64,000 nucleotides of DNA, taken from the NCBI RefSeq assembly GCF_012848855.1, contig NZ_CP051630.1, positions 2,831,501 to 2,895,500 of the forward strand, given 5' to 3'. Under the pieces are notes generated by a model, which worked only from the letters and a program-made list of their open reading frames with translations, did not search any database and had not been told where the DNA came from. Source of the DNA: Pyruvatibacter mobilis (lineage in GTDB: Bacteria; Pseudomonadota; Alphaproteobacteria; CGMCC-115125). A program made the position numbers and the translations under genes. The first letter of the stretch is position 1, and the number at the start of each line of letters is the position of its first letter. Shown piece after piece: positions 1 to 8,605 of the stretch.

Positions 1-136
1 CCACCTCGCCCTCGGGGCCGATGGCAAAACGGATGAGGCTGGCCGGTGTACCCGTCTCCCCGGTCGCGATGCAGGTGCGTTCGGGGGATTTCTTCCCGGA
101 CGCCCGGCTGTCGGACCGTGTGTGCTCCGGTGTCAC
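1..136 (-). CDS. ylxR: YlxR-family RNA-binding protein (DUF448), 5' part only
   Basis: Only the first 45 codons are in the window; the gene runs off the left edge. A GTG start overlaps the nusA stop codon as GTGA, so the two genes are translationally coupled. After a short basic leader the protein reads ERTCIATGETG, the N-terminal signature of YlxR proteins (R-x-C-hydrophobic-x-T-G/R-E). YlxR normally lies between nusA and infB and is a small nucleoid- or RNA-associated protein. Position and motif agree, although the C-terminal half cannot be seen. Confidence 0.85.
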   Translation of the reverse strand, partial: MTPEHTRSDSRASGKKSPERTCIATGETGTPASLIRFAIGPEGEV

Positions 137-1800
137 TCGGCCGGCGTCTCCTCTGCCTCGGCGGTGGCTTCGCCTTCTTCGGCGCCCTCACCATCGAACT
201 CGCCGTCTTCGTCCGCCTCGGCTTCCGCACGCATGGCGGCCAGATCCTCTTCGGTGATCCAGCCGGCCTTCACACGGGCAGCCATGATGATGTCTTCGGC
301 TTCCTGCGGGGAGACGTCATGGCCGTCGAGGAACCCGGGCTCGCGGCGGCGCTCGCCGTCCACATTCTCGTAATAGCCGGTGAGGTCATCGGTGGCGCAG
401 CCGGCCAGATCCTCAACGGACTTCACGTCGTTCTCGCCGAAGGCGACCAGCATGGCGTTGGTGACGCCGGGCACATCGGCCACGTCGTCTTCCACACCAA
501 GTTCCTTGCGCTTGGCGTCGCGCTCCTGGTCCAGCTTTTCGAGATACTCGACCGCGCGGGCCTGGATCTCGGCGGCGGTGTCCTCGTCAAAGCCTTCGAT
601 CTCGGAGACTTCTTCCGGCTCCACATAGGCGATTTCCTCGACCGTGGCGAAGCCTTCGGATGCCAGCAGCTGGGCGATCACCTCGTCCACGTCGAGGGCT
701 TCCTCGAACAGCTTGGAGCGCTCGGTGAACTCGGCCTGACGGCGTTCGCTTTCCTCGGCCTCGGTCAGGATGTCGATGGTCCAGCCCGACAGCTGGGAGG
801 CAAGGCGCACATTCTGGCCGCGGCGACCGATGGCCAGCGACAGCTGATCATCCGGCACCACCACTTCAATGCGCTCTGCATCTTCGTCGAGCACGACCTT
901 GACCACTTCCGCCGGGGCGAGGCCATTGACGATGAAGGTGGCCGGATCGGGCGACCACTGGATGATGTCGATCTTTTCGCCCTGAAGTTCGTTGACCACG
1001 GCCTGAACGCGGCTGCCGCGCATACCGACGCAGGCACCGACGGGATCAATGGAGCCGTCATTGGAGAGCACGGCGATCTTGGCGCGGGAGCCGGGATCGC
1101 GGGCCACGGAGCGGATTTCGATGATGCCGTCGTAGATTTCCGGCACTTCCTGCTCGAACAGCTTGGCCATGAACTGCGGATGCGTGCGCGACAGGAAGAT
1201 CTGCGGCCCGCGCGGCTCGCGGCGCACGTCGAACACATAGGCGCGGATGCGATCGCCGGTGCGGAAGGCCTCGCGCGGGATCTGCTCGTCGCGGCGGACG
1301 ATGGCCTCGGCGCGGCCCAGATCAACGATCACGTGGCCATATTCCACGCGCTTGACGAGGCCATGCACGATCTCGCCGACGCGGTCCTTGAACTCGTCAT
1401 ACTGACGGTCACGCTCGGCATCGCGCACCTTCTGCACGATGACCTGCTTGGCGGTCTGGGCGGCGATGCGGCCAAAATCGATCGGCGGCAGCGGCTCGGT
1501 CAGGAAATCGCCGACGACGGCGGCCGGGTTACGGACGCGGGCGTCTTCCAGGGAAATCTCGGTAGCGTCGTTCTCGACGGTCTCGACCACCTCCTGCAGG
1601 CGGTTGAGCTGGATCTCGCCGGTCTTCGGATCGATCCGCGCACGGATTTCGTTTTCCGCGCCGTAGCGGGAGCGGGCAGCCTTCTGAATGGCGTCTTCCA
1701 GCGCTTCGATGACGATTGCCTTGTCGATGGACTTCTCGCGGGCGACCGCGTCGGCAATCTGCAGAAGCTCGAGCCGGTTGGCGCTAACAGCCTGTGCCAT
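133..1800 (-). CDS. nusA: Transcription termination/antitermination factor NusA
   Basis: This 555-residue protein has the NusA layout: an N-terminal RNA-polymerase-binding domain (about 1-125), an S1 domain (about 130-200, with VKRVEYGHVIVDLGRAEAIV), two KH domains (about 205-345, including VGACVGMRGSRVQAVV and LSLAIGRRGQNVRLA), and C-terminal helix-hairpin-helix acidic repeats (about 370-500). It ends in a very acidic tail of about 40 residues. It lies 7 bases after rimP and overlaps ylxR, the standard rimP-nusA-ylxR operon. NusA controls pausing, termination and antitermination, so the terminator in the leader of this operon is a natural target for autoregulation. Confidence 0.97.
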   Translation of the reverse strand: MAQAVSANRLELLQIADAVAREKSIDKAIVIEALEDAIQKAARSRYGAENEIRARIDPKTGEIQLNRLQEVVETVENDATEISLEDARVRNPAAVVGDFLTEPLPPIDFGRIAAQTAKQVIVQKVRDAERDRQYDEFKDRVGEIVHGLVKRVEYGHVIVDLGRAEAIVRRDEQIPREAFRTGDRIRAYVFDVRREPRGPQIFLSRTHPQFMAKLFEQEVPEIYDGIIEIRSVARDPGSRAKIAVLSNDGSIDPVGACVGMRGSRVQAVVNELQGEKIDIIQWSPDPATFIVNGLAPAEVVKVVLDEDAERIEVVVPDDQLSLAIGRRGQNVRLASQLSGWTIDILTEAEESERRQAEFTERSKLFEEALDVDEVIAQLLASEGFATVEEIAYVEPEEVSEIEGFDEDTAAEIQARAVEYLEKLDQERDAKRKELGVEDDVADVPGVTNAMLVAFGENDVKSVEDLAGCATDDLTGYYENVDGERRREPGFLDGHDVSPQEAEDIIMAARVKAGWITEEDLAAMRAEAEADEDGEFDGEGAEEGEATAEAEETPAE

Positions 1801-1807
1801 GGGTTCC

Positions 1808-2419
1808 TTACTCCGTGGTCTCTTCTTCCAGAGGGTCTTTTTTCGTTACCAGCTCGGTGGGCGTGTTCGTGTTCGCCGCAGCCGGGCCGGCACCATTGGC
1901 CGCAGAAATCTTCTCGGCCTGCTTGATCAATTCGTCGGTGAGCACGAGCTTGGCGTCGTGCAGGTCTGCGAAGGGCAGGCCGACGACCTGCAATTCGGAA
2001 AAGCCTTCAATCTCGACAGCGATGCGGATTTCACCGTCCTCGAAGCCGTCAATAATGCCGCGGAAACGCTTGCGTCCGTCGATGGGCATCTGCATCTCGA
2101 CCTTGGCGAGGTGCCCTGACCAGGTCTCGAAATCCTTTTCCCGGGTGAGCGGGCGGTCGATGCCGGGGGACGACACTTCCAGCGTGTATTTGCCGGAGAT
2201 CGGGTCTTCCACATCAAGCGCTGCGGAGATGGCGCGGGACACTTCCTCGCAGCCCTCAATGGGCATGGTGCCGTCCGGGCGCTCGGCCATGATCTGCAGG
2301 GTCGGGCTGCCGGAACCGATGATGCGAACGCGCACGATCTCGTAGCCCATGCTCTCCACCAGCGGGGTGATCATGGCCTCGATGCGCTCTTCTGCAGGGG
2401 TTTTTGCCTTGAGGCTCAA
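1808..2419 (-). CDS. rimP: Ribosome maturation factor RimP
   Basis: RimP assists 30S subunit assembly. The protein shows the family motifs: GYEIVRVRI near the start, a DGTMPIEGCEEVSRAISAALD segment, and YTLEVSSPGIDRPLTREKDF in the middle. I chose the TTG start at 2419 (203 residues, MSLKAKTPAEERIEAM). It follows the purine-rich GGAGACCAAGG, and the in-frame ATG at 2482 lies upstream of a perfect intrinsic terminator. Starting at 2482 would add 21 residues encoded by the terminator hairpin itself. The C-terminal 40 residues are low complexity. First gene of the rimP-nusA-ylxR operon. Confidence 0.93.
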   Translation of the reverse strand: MSLKAKTPAEERIEAMITPLVESMGYEIVRVRIIGSGSPTLQIMAERPDGTMPIEGCEEVSRAISAALDVEDPISGKYTLEVSSPGIDRPLTREKDFETWSGHLAKVEMQMPIDGRKRFRGIIDGFEDGEIRIAVEIEGFSELQVVGLPFADLHDAKLVLTDELIKQAEKISAANGAGPAAANTNTPTELVTKKDPLEEETTE

Positions 2420-2437
2420 ACCTTGGTCTCCAGCAAC

Positions 2438-2461
2438 AAAAAAGGGGCCCGCAGGGGCCCC
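2438..2461 (-). terminator. Intrinsic terminator in the rimP-nusA leader
   Basis: On the minus strand a perfect 7-bp stem (GGGGCCC pairing with GGGCCCC, loop CTGC) is followed directly by six T residues. It ends 18 bases before the rimP TTG start. It could end transcripts from the LysR-type gene upstream. However, a candidate promoter lies between that gene and the hairpin, so it may instead work as an attenuator for rimP-nusA. Confidence 0.85.
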
Positions 2462-2486
2462 AGAACCTACCGTCGCAGCCATCTTG

Positions 2487-2516
2487 CCGATACCAGCAAA
2501 ACAACCGGGGTCTCAA
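2487..2516 (-). promoter_or_regulatory. Candidate sigma70-type promoter of rimP-nusA
   Basis: On the minus strand TTGAGA (2516-2511) and TATCGG (2492-2487) are separated by 18 bases, a weak but recognisable -35/-10 pair. Transcription would start around 2480 and run into the leader terminator. This is inferred from sequence only. Confidence 0.35.
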
Positions 2517-2558
2517 CTTGGCCGGAACCTTACTCCTTTCCGCTGAAAAGGCAATGGC

Positions 2559-3467
2559 TTATTGCGCGGGGCCTGCCTCGCTGAGACAGGTGACGAAGGC
2601 GTGCGTCTCGGGCCTCACATCGTCGCTGCGGGTGGCCGCGTACCAGGTGAAGCGGTAGCCGTCCGGGGCAAGCGGCCGGGTTTCAAGGCTCGTGGCCTGC
2701 GGCACGGCGTCCACGATGCGGCGGGGCAGAAGGGTGATCGCGTCGCTTTCGGCGAGGCTTGCAAGGATTGCGGCGGGGCTTTCGATGCGGTGGAAACCGC
2801 CGACACGGATGTTTGCCGGGCGGAGGTAGCGCCGGAACAGGATCGAGCGCTCAAGATCCAGGTGATAGACGAGTTCCTGGCCGCTGAAATCCACCGCGGC
2901 GATGGTCTTTCGTGCGGTGAGCGGGTGAGCCTCAGCCATTACCACCACCAGTTCGTCTTCGCCGATGGGGGCAAAGCGGATGCCTGCGCGGCGGGGCGCC
3001 TCTCCCACCACCGCGATGTCGACATGGCCGTCAGCCAGCGCCTCAAGAGGGTCGGCGACCGGATGGGCGTCCAGCTCCATATTGCCATGGGCGGCTGCGA
3101 AGCTCCGCATGGCGCGGGCCAGGCGCAGATCGTCGTGAATCACATCGGTTGCAATGCGCAGGCGCCCGGCAGCGGCGCCTGCCTGATCGGCAAGTTCATT
3201 GTCAAAATCAGTCAAGTCAGCCAGCAGCTTGCGGGCGCGTGTCTCGAAGCGTCGGCCGGCGCGGGTCAGCCGCATGGTCATCTGCGCGGTGGCACTGCTC
3301 TTGGCGGTGCGTTCGAACAGCTTGACCCCGAGCATGGCTTCGAGCTGGGCCAGTTGCTTGCTCAGGGCGGGCTGAGTGATGGCGAGCGCATCGGCGGCGG
3401 CGGTCATGGTGCCCGCCTGTGCGATGGTGGTCACCATGGCCAGATGCTTGCGCTCGATACGGATCAT
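2559..3467 (-). CDS. LysR-family transcriptional regulator, MetR-like
   Basis: This 302-residue protein has an N-terminal winged helix-turn-helix (about 5-65, AADALAITQPALSKQLAQLE) and a LysR effector-binding domain (about 90-290). Several stretches recall MetR, the homocysteine-responsive methionine regulator: the IRFAPIGEDELVVVMAEAHPL block and ELVYHLDLERSILFRRYLRPA. Lying 1.4 kb downstream of metK fits a role in methionine or SAM metabolism, but that is inference. I chose ATG 3467; a TTG at 3503 overlaps the preceding stop as TTGA and would add 12 residues that do not look like the family. It is an insertion between trmB and rimP, which are usually neighbours in this synteny. Confidence 0.85.
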   Translation of the reverse strand: MIRIERKHLAMVTTIAQAGTMTAAADALAITQPALSKQLAQLEAMLGVKLFERTAKSSATAQMTMRLTRAGRRFETRARKLLADLTDFDNELADQAGAAAGRLRIATDVIHDDLRLARAMRSFAAAHGNMELDAHPVADPLEALADGHVDIAVVGEAPRRAGIRFAPIGEDELVVVMAEAHPLTARKTIAAVDFSGQELVYHLDLERSILFRRYLRPANIRVGGFHRIESPAAILASLAESDAITLLPRRIVDAVPQATSLETRPLAPDGYRFTWYAATRSDDVRPETHAFVTCLSEAGPAQ

Positions 3468-3499
3468 GGGAGTGAATGTCAGGCGGCAGCCCGGGCAAT

Positions 3500-4000
3500 T
3501 CAAGCGCCTGTGGCCGGACCGGGATTTTCGTGGGCCGGCACGAGATCGGTACGCGCATCTCCCTTCATGCGGATCGCCACCTTGCAGCCACCGGTGACCG
3601 ACGGGTCGGCGCGCGACCGGAGCACCACCAGGTCGCCGCCCATCTTGCGCAGCAGGGCACGGTCATACTCCATCAGGCGGTGGCAGGCGCGGACATCGCC
3701 GGTGCCTTCCAGCGAGCAGGGAAAGCGGATTTCCGCATAGGCGGTGTCGTCCTCGACCCGCTCCAGCGTCCAGTATTTTTCCAGCCCGAAGATGCGCCGC
3801 CAGTGCTCCGCCATGGCAGCCACATCCCGCTGCGGCCTGCCGTTGCGGCGGCGCCAGGTGGAGGCGGCGAGGAGGCGCGCGATCAGGCGGGTGAGCCAAT
3901 GGGCGCGGGTCCGGGCGATGGGGCCCGTGGTGCCATTGACCCGCTTGTAGAGGGCAATGGTGCGAGCTTCGTCTTCAGGGGCAATCCAATCCGGCTGCAT
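3500..4000 (-). CDS. Uncharacterised protein, possible L-2-amino-thiazoline-4-carboxylate hydrolase-like fold
   Basis: This 166-residue soluble protein has no signal peptide or membrane segment. The N-terminal half is rich in Arg and Trp. The C-terminal half reads FPCSLEG, then HRLMEYDRALLRKMGGDL, then a late TGGCKVAIRM. The spacing of these Cys, His and Asp positions loosely recalls the L-2-amino-thiazoline-4-carboxylic acid hydrolase-like family, but I cannot establish it. It lies 32 bases upstream of the LysR-type gene on the same strand and probably shares its transcript. A 17-bp palindrome lies about 105 bases upstream of its ATG. Confidence 0.6.
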   Translation of the reverse strand: MQPDWIAPEDEARTIALYKRVNGTTGPIARTRAHWLTRLIARLLAASTWRRRNGRPQRDVAAMAEHWRRIFGLEKYWTLERVEDDTAYAEIRFPCSLEGTGDVRACHRLMEYDRALLRKMGGDLVVLRSRADPSVTGGCKVAIRMKGDARTDLVPAHENPGPATGA

Positions 4001-4104
4001 GGCAGGGCTCCGTGTCGCAAAAAATGCGGGGGTCGCAAGAAGTGCGGGGAGCCATAGCTAGGGGCCGGCCAGGAAGAACGGAAATGGCATTTGGCAATGA
4101 TGCG

Positions 4105-4121
4105 CATAACCTGAGGTTATG
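4105..4121. promoter_or_regulatory. 17-bp perfect palindrome, LysR-box-like operator
   Basis: CATAACCT, a central G, then AGGTTATG: eight-base arms around one base. Within it T-N11-A (T 4107, A 4119) sits in a dyad ATAACC-N3-GGTTAT, the classic shape of a LysR-type regulator binding site. It lies between the trmB stop and the start of the unknown-protein/LysR pair, so autoregulation by that LysR protein is the simplest reading. Confidence 0.55.
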
Positions 4122-4129
4122 GGACGTGC

Positions 4130-4852
4130 TCAGGCGGCGCGGATGAATTCGAGATAGCAGGGGGTGCGGCCTTCGCGGATGGCCTTGGCCTCGTAGCGGG
4201 TGCCGGGCCAGTCCTGCGGCGCGGTTTCCCACTCGGCCTTGCTGTTGGCCGTCCACAGAAAATGACCATCCCGGCGGGTTTCGGCCAGGGTCCAGCGGAT
4301 GTAGTCGGGGATGTCGCTGGCGACTTCCAAGATGCCGCCGGGGCGGATGACGCGGGCCAGGGAGGCCAGTGTGTCCGGGCCGATGAAGCGGCGCTTGTTG
4401 TGGCGCGCCTTAGGCCAGGGATCGGGGTAGAGCACATAGGCCCGGTCGAGGCTGGCGTCGGTAAGGCTGTCGAGCACATCGCGGGCGTCGCCGTGATGGA
4501 CGCGGATATTCGGCAGGTCTTCCTCGTCGATGGCGGCGAGGACCTTGGCCACCCCGTTCATGAAGGGTTCGCAGCCGATGAAGCCTGTGCGGGGATTGGC
4601 GCGGGCGCGCGCGACAAGATGCTCGCCGCCGCCGAAACCGACCTCGAGATGGATCGCCTCCAGCCCAGGAAATACCGTGTGCGGATCAATTGCCGGGTCA
4701 GACGCACTGGTGCGCAGGGGGAATGCCACCTGCGGCAGCAAGGTCTCGAACAGCTGCTGCTGGCGCCGGGACAGGGCCTTGCCCTTGGCCCGGCCATAAA
4801 TGAGGGGCCGCCGTTCAAACGGCTGCCCCTCACGTTTGGTCTTGTCGGTCAT
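4130..4852 (-). CDS. trmB: tRNA (guanine-N7-)-methyltransferase TrmB
   Basis: TrmB makes m7G46 in the variable loop of tRNAs using S-adenosylmethionine. The 240-residue protein has a Rossmann SAM site (HLEVGFGGGEHLVARA, about 68-83), the acidic IGCEPFMNGV motif after strand 2, VLYPDPWPKARHNKRRF (the family signature), and a C-terminal TRYEAKA segment. It lies 20 bases after metK, which makes its cofactor; this pairing is conserved in the group. Confidence 0.96.
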   Translation of the reverse strand: MTDKTKREGQPFERRPLIYGRAKGKALSRRQQQLFETLLPQVAFPLRTSASDPAIDPHTVFPGLEAIHLEVGFGGGEHLVARARANPRTGFIGCEPFMNGVAKVLAAIDEEDLPNIRVHHGDARDVLDSLTDASLDRAYVLYPDPWPKARHNKRRFIGPDTLASLARVIRPGGILEVASDIPDYIRWTLAETRRDGHFLWTANSKAEWETAPQDWPGTRYEAKAIREGRTPCYLEFIRAA

Positions 4853-4872
4853 GTGGCTTGCGCCGTCTCGCC

Positions 4873-6084
<1,212 letters not shown>

Positions 6085-6344
6085 GGTTGTCTTTCTCCCC
6101 TGACCCGGCAACAGGGGCGCGCCAGGGCGGAACCGTGACGCGGCCATCCGGGCCGTTTTCAGACGCAGCAATTCATACTGAGTGCCTGCACACCGTCAGG
6201 GGCGCAGTGTCAGCCTGCCTTGCCATGCAGTTTGCCGGACGGAAGGACACCGCCAGCAGGTGAATACCCGCGGCGTTCTTGCCGGGTTTGCCGCCATGCG
6301 TCAAGCAGGCCGCCGCAGCCCGGCCATGCAATTCGCCCGCGCGG
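6085..6344 (-). promoter_or_regulatory. metK 5' leader with competing hairpins over the Shine-Dalgarno site
   Basis: The 260 bases between the XRE stop and the metK start hold no gene. The SD-containing strand GTCAGGGG (6104-6097) can pair with the nearby CCCCTG (6117-6112; six bp) or with a more distant perfect complement CCCCTGAC (6202-6195; eight bp). Only one can form, so this could be a translational switch. A short stretch just upstream (ACGG, TTCCG, CCTGGCGCG in order) faintly recalls the SAM/SAH riboswitch core found before metK in Rhodobacterales, but the match is poor. Confidence 0.4.
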
Positions 6345-6770
6345 CTATTCAGCCTCGCGCTGCGCCTTGGACAGGTTCTTGAGCAGGTCGATGACCGAGC
6401 GGCGCACGGTCGGGTCCTTGATGTCGAAAAAGGCGCGATTGAGCTGCAACCCTTCCGAGCTGGACACGAAATCCATCACGTAAGGTGTGCCGTCGCCCTC
6501 GGCGAAAGCCATTTCGCCGTTGCGGGCCGGCACGTCGCCCTCGGCCATCTCTTCATAGAAATACTGAACGGGAACATTGAGAATGCGCGACACTTCGTAA
6601 AGGCGGCTGGCGCCGATACGGTTGGTGCCCTTTTCGTATTTCTGGACCTGCTGAAATGTAAGTCCCAACTGCTCGCCGAGCTTTTCCTGGCTCATGCCAA
6701 CAAGAAGGCGCCGCAGCCGCACGCGGCTGCCGACGTGGACGTCGATCGGATTCGGTTCTTTCCTAGCCAC
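6345..6770 (-). CDS. XRE-family (Cro/CI-type) transcriptional regulator upstream of metK
   Basis: This 141-residue DNA-binding protein has a helix-turn-helix at about 18-70 (GMSQEKLGEQLGLTFQQVQKYEKG, given here in outline). A variable C-terminal region of about 70 residues follows, ending in a helical VRRSVIDLLKNLSKAQ. I chose GTG 6770 because it follows GGAGGG at a good distance and gives the conserved start VARKEPNPIDVHVG. Upstream codons in frame lie in AT-rich promoter DNA. The gene sits between lnt and metK as in many Hyphomicrobiales. Its targets are not known from the sequence; autoregulation and metK control are possible. Confidence 0.9.
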   Translation of the reverse strand: MARKEPNPIDVHVGSRVRLRRLLVGMSQEKLGEQLGLTFQQVQKYEKGTNRIGASRLYEVSRILNVPVQYFYEEMAEGDVPARNGEMAFAEGDGTPYVMDFVSSSEGLQLNRAFFDIKDPTVRRSVIDLLKNLSKAQREAE

Positions 6771-6925
6771 CCAGCACCCTCCAAATTCCACACGAGTACG
6801 GTGGTAATTTGCTTTATACAATAACCTATGAGTGCAACTCGGCGTCCACCACGTCAATACGTCAATTGTCAAAAGATGACTGAATATTTAGAATTGCAAC
6901 CTATGGTTGTTTTAAAGTGGTGCAA
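6771..6925 (-). promoter_or_regulatory. AT-rich promoter region of the XRE gene with repeats
   Basis: This 155-base spacer after lnt is much richer in A+T than its surroundings. It contains AACCTATG twice in direct orientation (6823-6830 and 6898-6905). The second copy lies inside the near-palindrome CAACC-TAT-GGTTG. These are candidate operators for the XRE protein itself. Confidence 0.4.
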
Positions 6926-8575
6926 TCAAACCTTTGATTTCGAGGCCTTGAAATACAGTATAGTTAACACACAAACTGCAATCATTATGAGGAATATTGT
7001 ATCGCCATTCCGGCTGTAGACCGTCTTGTCGATTTGTGCAGGTAGAGGTTGGTCAAGGACACCTGCCTGTCCTAGCTCCAATATGGCGCGGACCTGGCCT
7101 TTGGGACCAATCACGGCGGAAATACCAGTATTTGCCGCACGGATGACGGGTAGACCTTCTTCCACTGCACGCATTCTTGCCTGGTAAAAGTGCTGTCGCG
7201 GGCCGATTGAATTTCCGAACCACGCATCATTGGTTGTATTCAACAACCACTGCGGCCTTTGGTCGCTCACGACACTACCCGGAAATATGACCTCGTAGCA
7301 CACAAGGGGCCCGACCGACGGGGCGCCGGGTACACTCATGGGACGTGGACCGGGCCCGCTGGCATAGCCCCCGCGCTGCCGGGTGAGCTGCTGCAGGCCG
7401 ATTGCTTCGAGCAGCCCCTGGGCCGGCAGATACTCGCCGAACGGCACGAGATGGGCCTTGTCGTAGACGTCGAGAATGCGTGCGTCACTGTCGAGCACCA
7501 TCACCGAATTGAAGAAGCGGGCCCAACGTCCATCGGGCCGCGCGCGCGGGAGGGGTTCGGCCCGCACGGCCCCGGTGATGAGATGCGCACCCGGCGGCAG
7601 CATGTGCGCGATCAGCGCCCGCGCGTCCGCATTGTCGGCGAGAAGGAAGGGCGGCGCACTTTCCGGCCAGATCACGTGGGTTATGCCGGCGGCATCATCC
7701 TCCGCCCGGCTCAACCGCAGCAGGCGCGAGAAATTGGCGGCGCGAAGCTCCGGCCGCCATTTGTCCTTCTGGGCAATGTTGGGCTGGACGATGCGCAGCC
7801 GCACATCCGCTACGTCCACAGGTTCGGGGCCAGACAGCCGCCAGGCCCCGAAGCCGTAAAGAAGCACGGGCATACCCAGGGCGAGACACAGGACTGCCGC
7901 CACGTGCCGCCTGCCGGGCGCAATGCCCGGCCCGGCCAGCAATGCGGGGGCCAGCGCAATGAGCAGCGTTATGACCGTGTGGCCATAGAGACCCCAGAGA
8001 GCGGTGGCCTGAACCAGCCAGTCGGAGACGGACAGGGCATAGCCTGCGGCATTCCACGGGAAGCCGGTGAGAACATGCCCGCGGAGCCATTCAGCAAGGG
8101 CGAAAGCCAACACATAGGCAATGACGCGCGCAGGACCGCGCCGCGCCACAGCACGGGCGGCAACAGCGGCAAGGGCGAAGAACAGGGCGAGGCCGCCGGG
8201 CAGGATCATCGCCACGAAAGGGATCATCCAGGCAAAGGCATCGGCTTCCACCAGAAAGGCGGAGCCGATCCAGTAGAGACCTGAAATGAAAAAGCCGAAG
8301 CCGAAGGCCCAGGCCGTGGCCGCCGTGGCGGGCCAGCCGGCGAAGCGCGACGACACATCTGGCGCTTGGGGCGCGGGGGACGCATCAGGCGCGATACCGT
8401 CGAGCAGCCAGACAAGGCCCGGATAGGTAATGAAGAGCAGCGGCCAGAGGCCGAATGGCGGCATCGCCAGGACCGTTGCACCGCCAAGCACGGCCGCCAG
8501 CCCCATGCGCTGCGCGGCCGGGCGCGCGCCAAGCCAGGCAGCCAGGCCGGCTACTCCCCCCAAGAACCCCTGCAT
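6926..8575 (-). CDS. lnt: Apolipoprotein N-acyltransferase Lnt
   Basis: Lnt adds the third acyl chain to lipoproteins at the inner membrane. The 549-residue protein has about six N-terminal membrane segments (residues 20-240), then a nitrilase-type periplasmic domain. The catalytic triad is visible as Glu in VIWPESAPPFL, Lys in YDKAHLVPFGEYLP and Cys in LVCYEVIFPG. A final membrane helix (IFLIMIAVCVLTILYF) ends it. It lies 30 bases downstream of corC, the conserved ybeY-corC-lnt order. Confidence 0.95.
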   Translation of the reverse strand: MQGFLGGVAGLAAWLGARPAAQRMGLAAVLGGATVLAMPPFGLWPLLFITYPGLVWLLDGIAPDASPAPQAPDVSSRFAGWPATAATAWAFGFGFFISGLYWIGSAFLVEADAFAWMIPFVAMILPGGLALFFALAAVAARAVARRGPARVIAYVLAFALAEWLRGHVLTGFPWNAAGYALSVSDWLVQATALWGLYGHTVITLLIALAPALLAGPGIAPGRRHVAAVLCLALGMPVLLYGFGAWRLSGPEPVDVADVRLRIVQPNIAQKDKWRPELRAANFSRLLRLSRAEDDAAGITHVIWPESAPPFLLADNADARALIAHMLPPGAHLITGAVRAEPLPRARPDGRWARFFNSVMVLDSDARILDVYDKAHLVPFGEYLPAQGLLEAIGLQQLTRQRGGYASGPGPRPMSVPGAPSVGPLVCYEVIFPGSVVSDQRPQWLLNTTNDAWFGNSIGPRQHFYQARMRAVEEGLPVIRAANTGISAVIGPKGQVRAILELGQAGVLDQPLPAQIDKTVYSRNGDTIFLIMIAVCVLTILYFKASKSKV

Positions 8576-8605
8576 GTGCTGAAACCCCGTAACTGACCTG
8601 CGTTG

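Noticed and set aside
46-1926. A 626-codon open frame on the plus strand opposite nusA
   Set aside because: It is the antisense shadow of NusA in GC-rich DNA; the His/Gly/Asp-rich translation has no domain, and the minus-strand NusA is unambiguous.
6105-6145. Firm call of a SAM/SAH riboswitch before metK
   Set aside because: The core has an insertion and the expected pseudoknot pairing is only four bases; kept only as a weak possibility.
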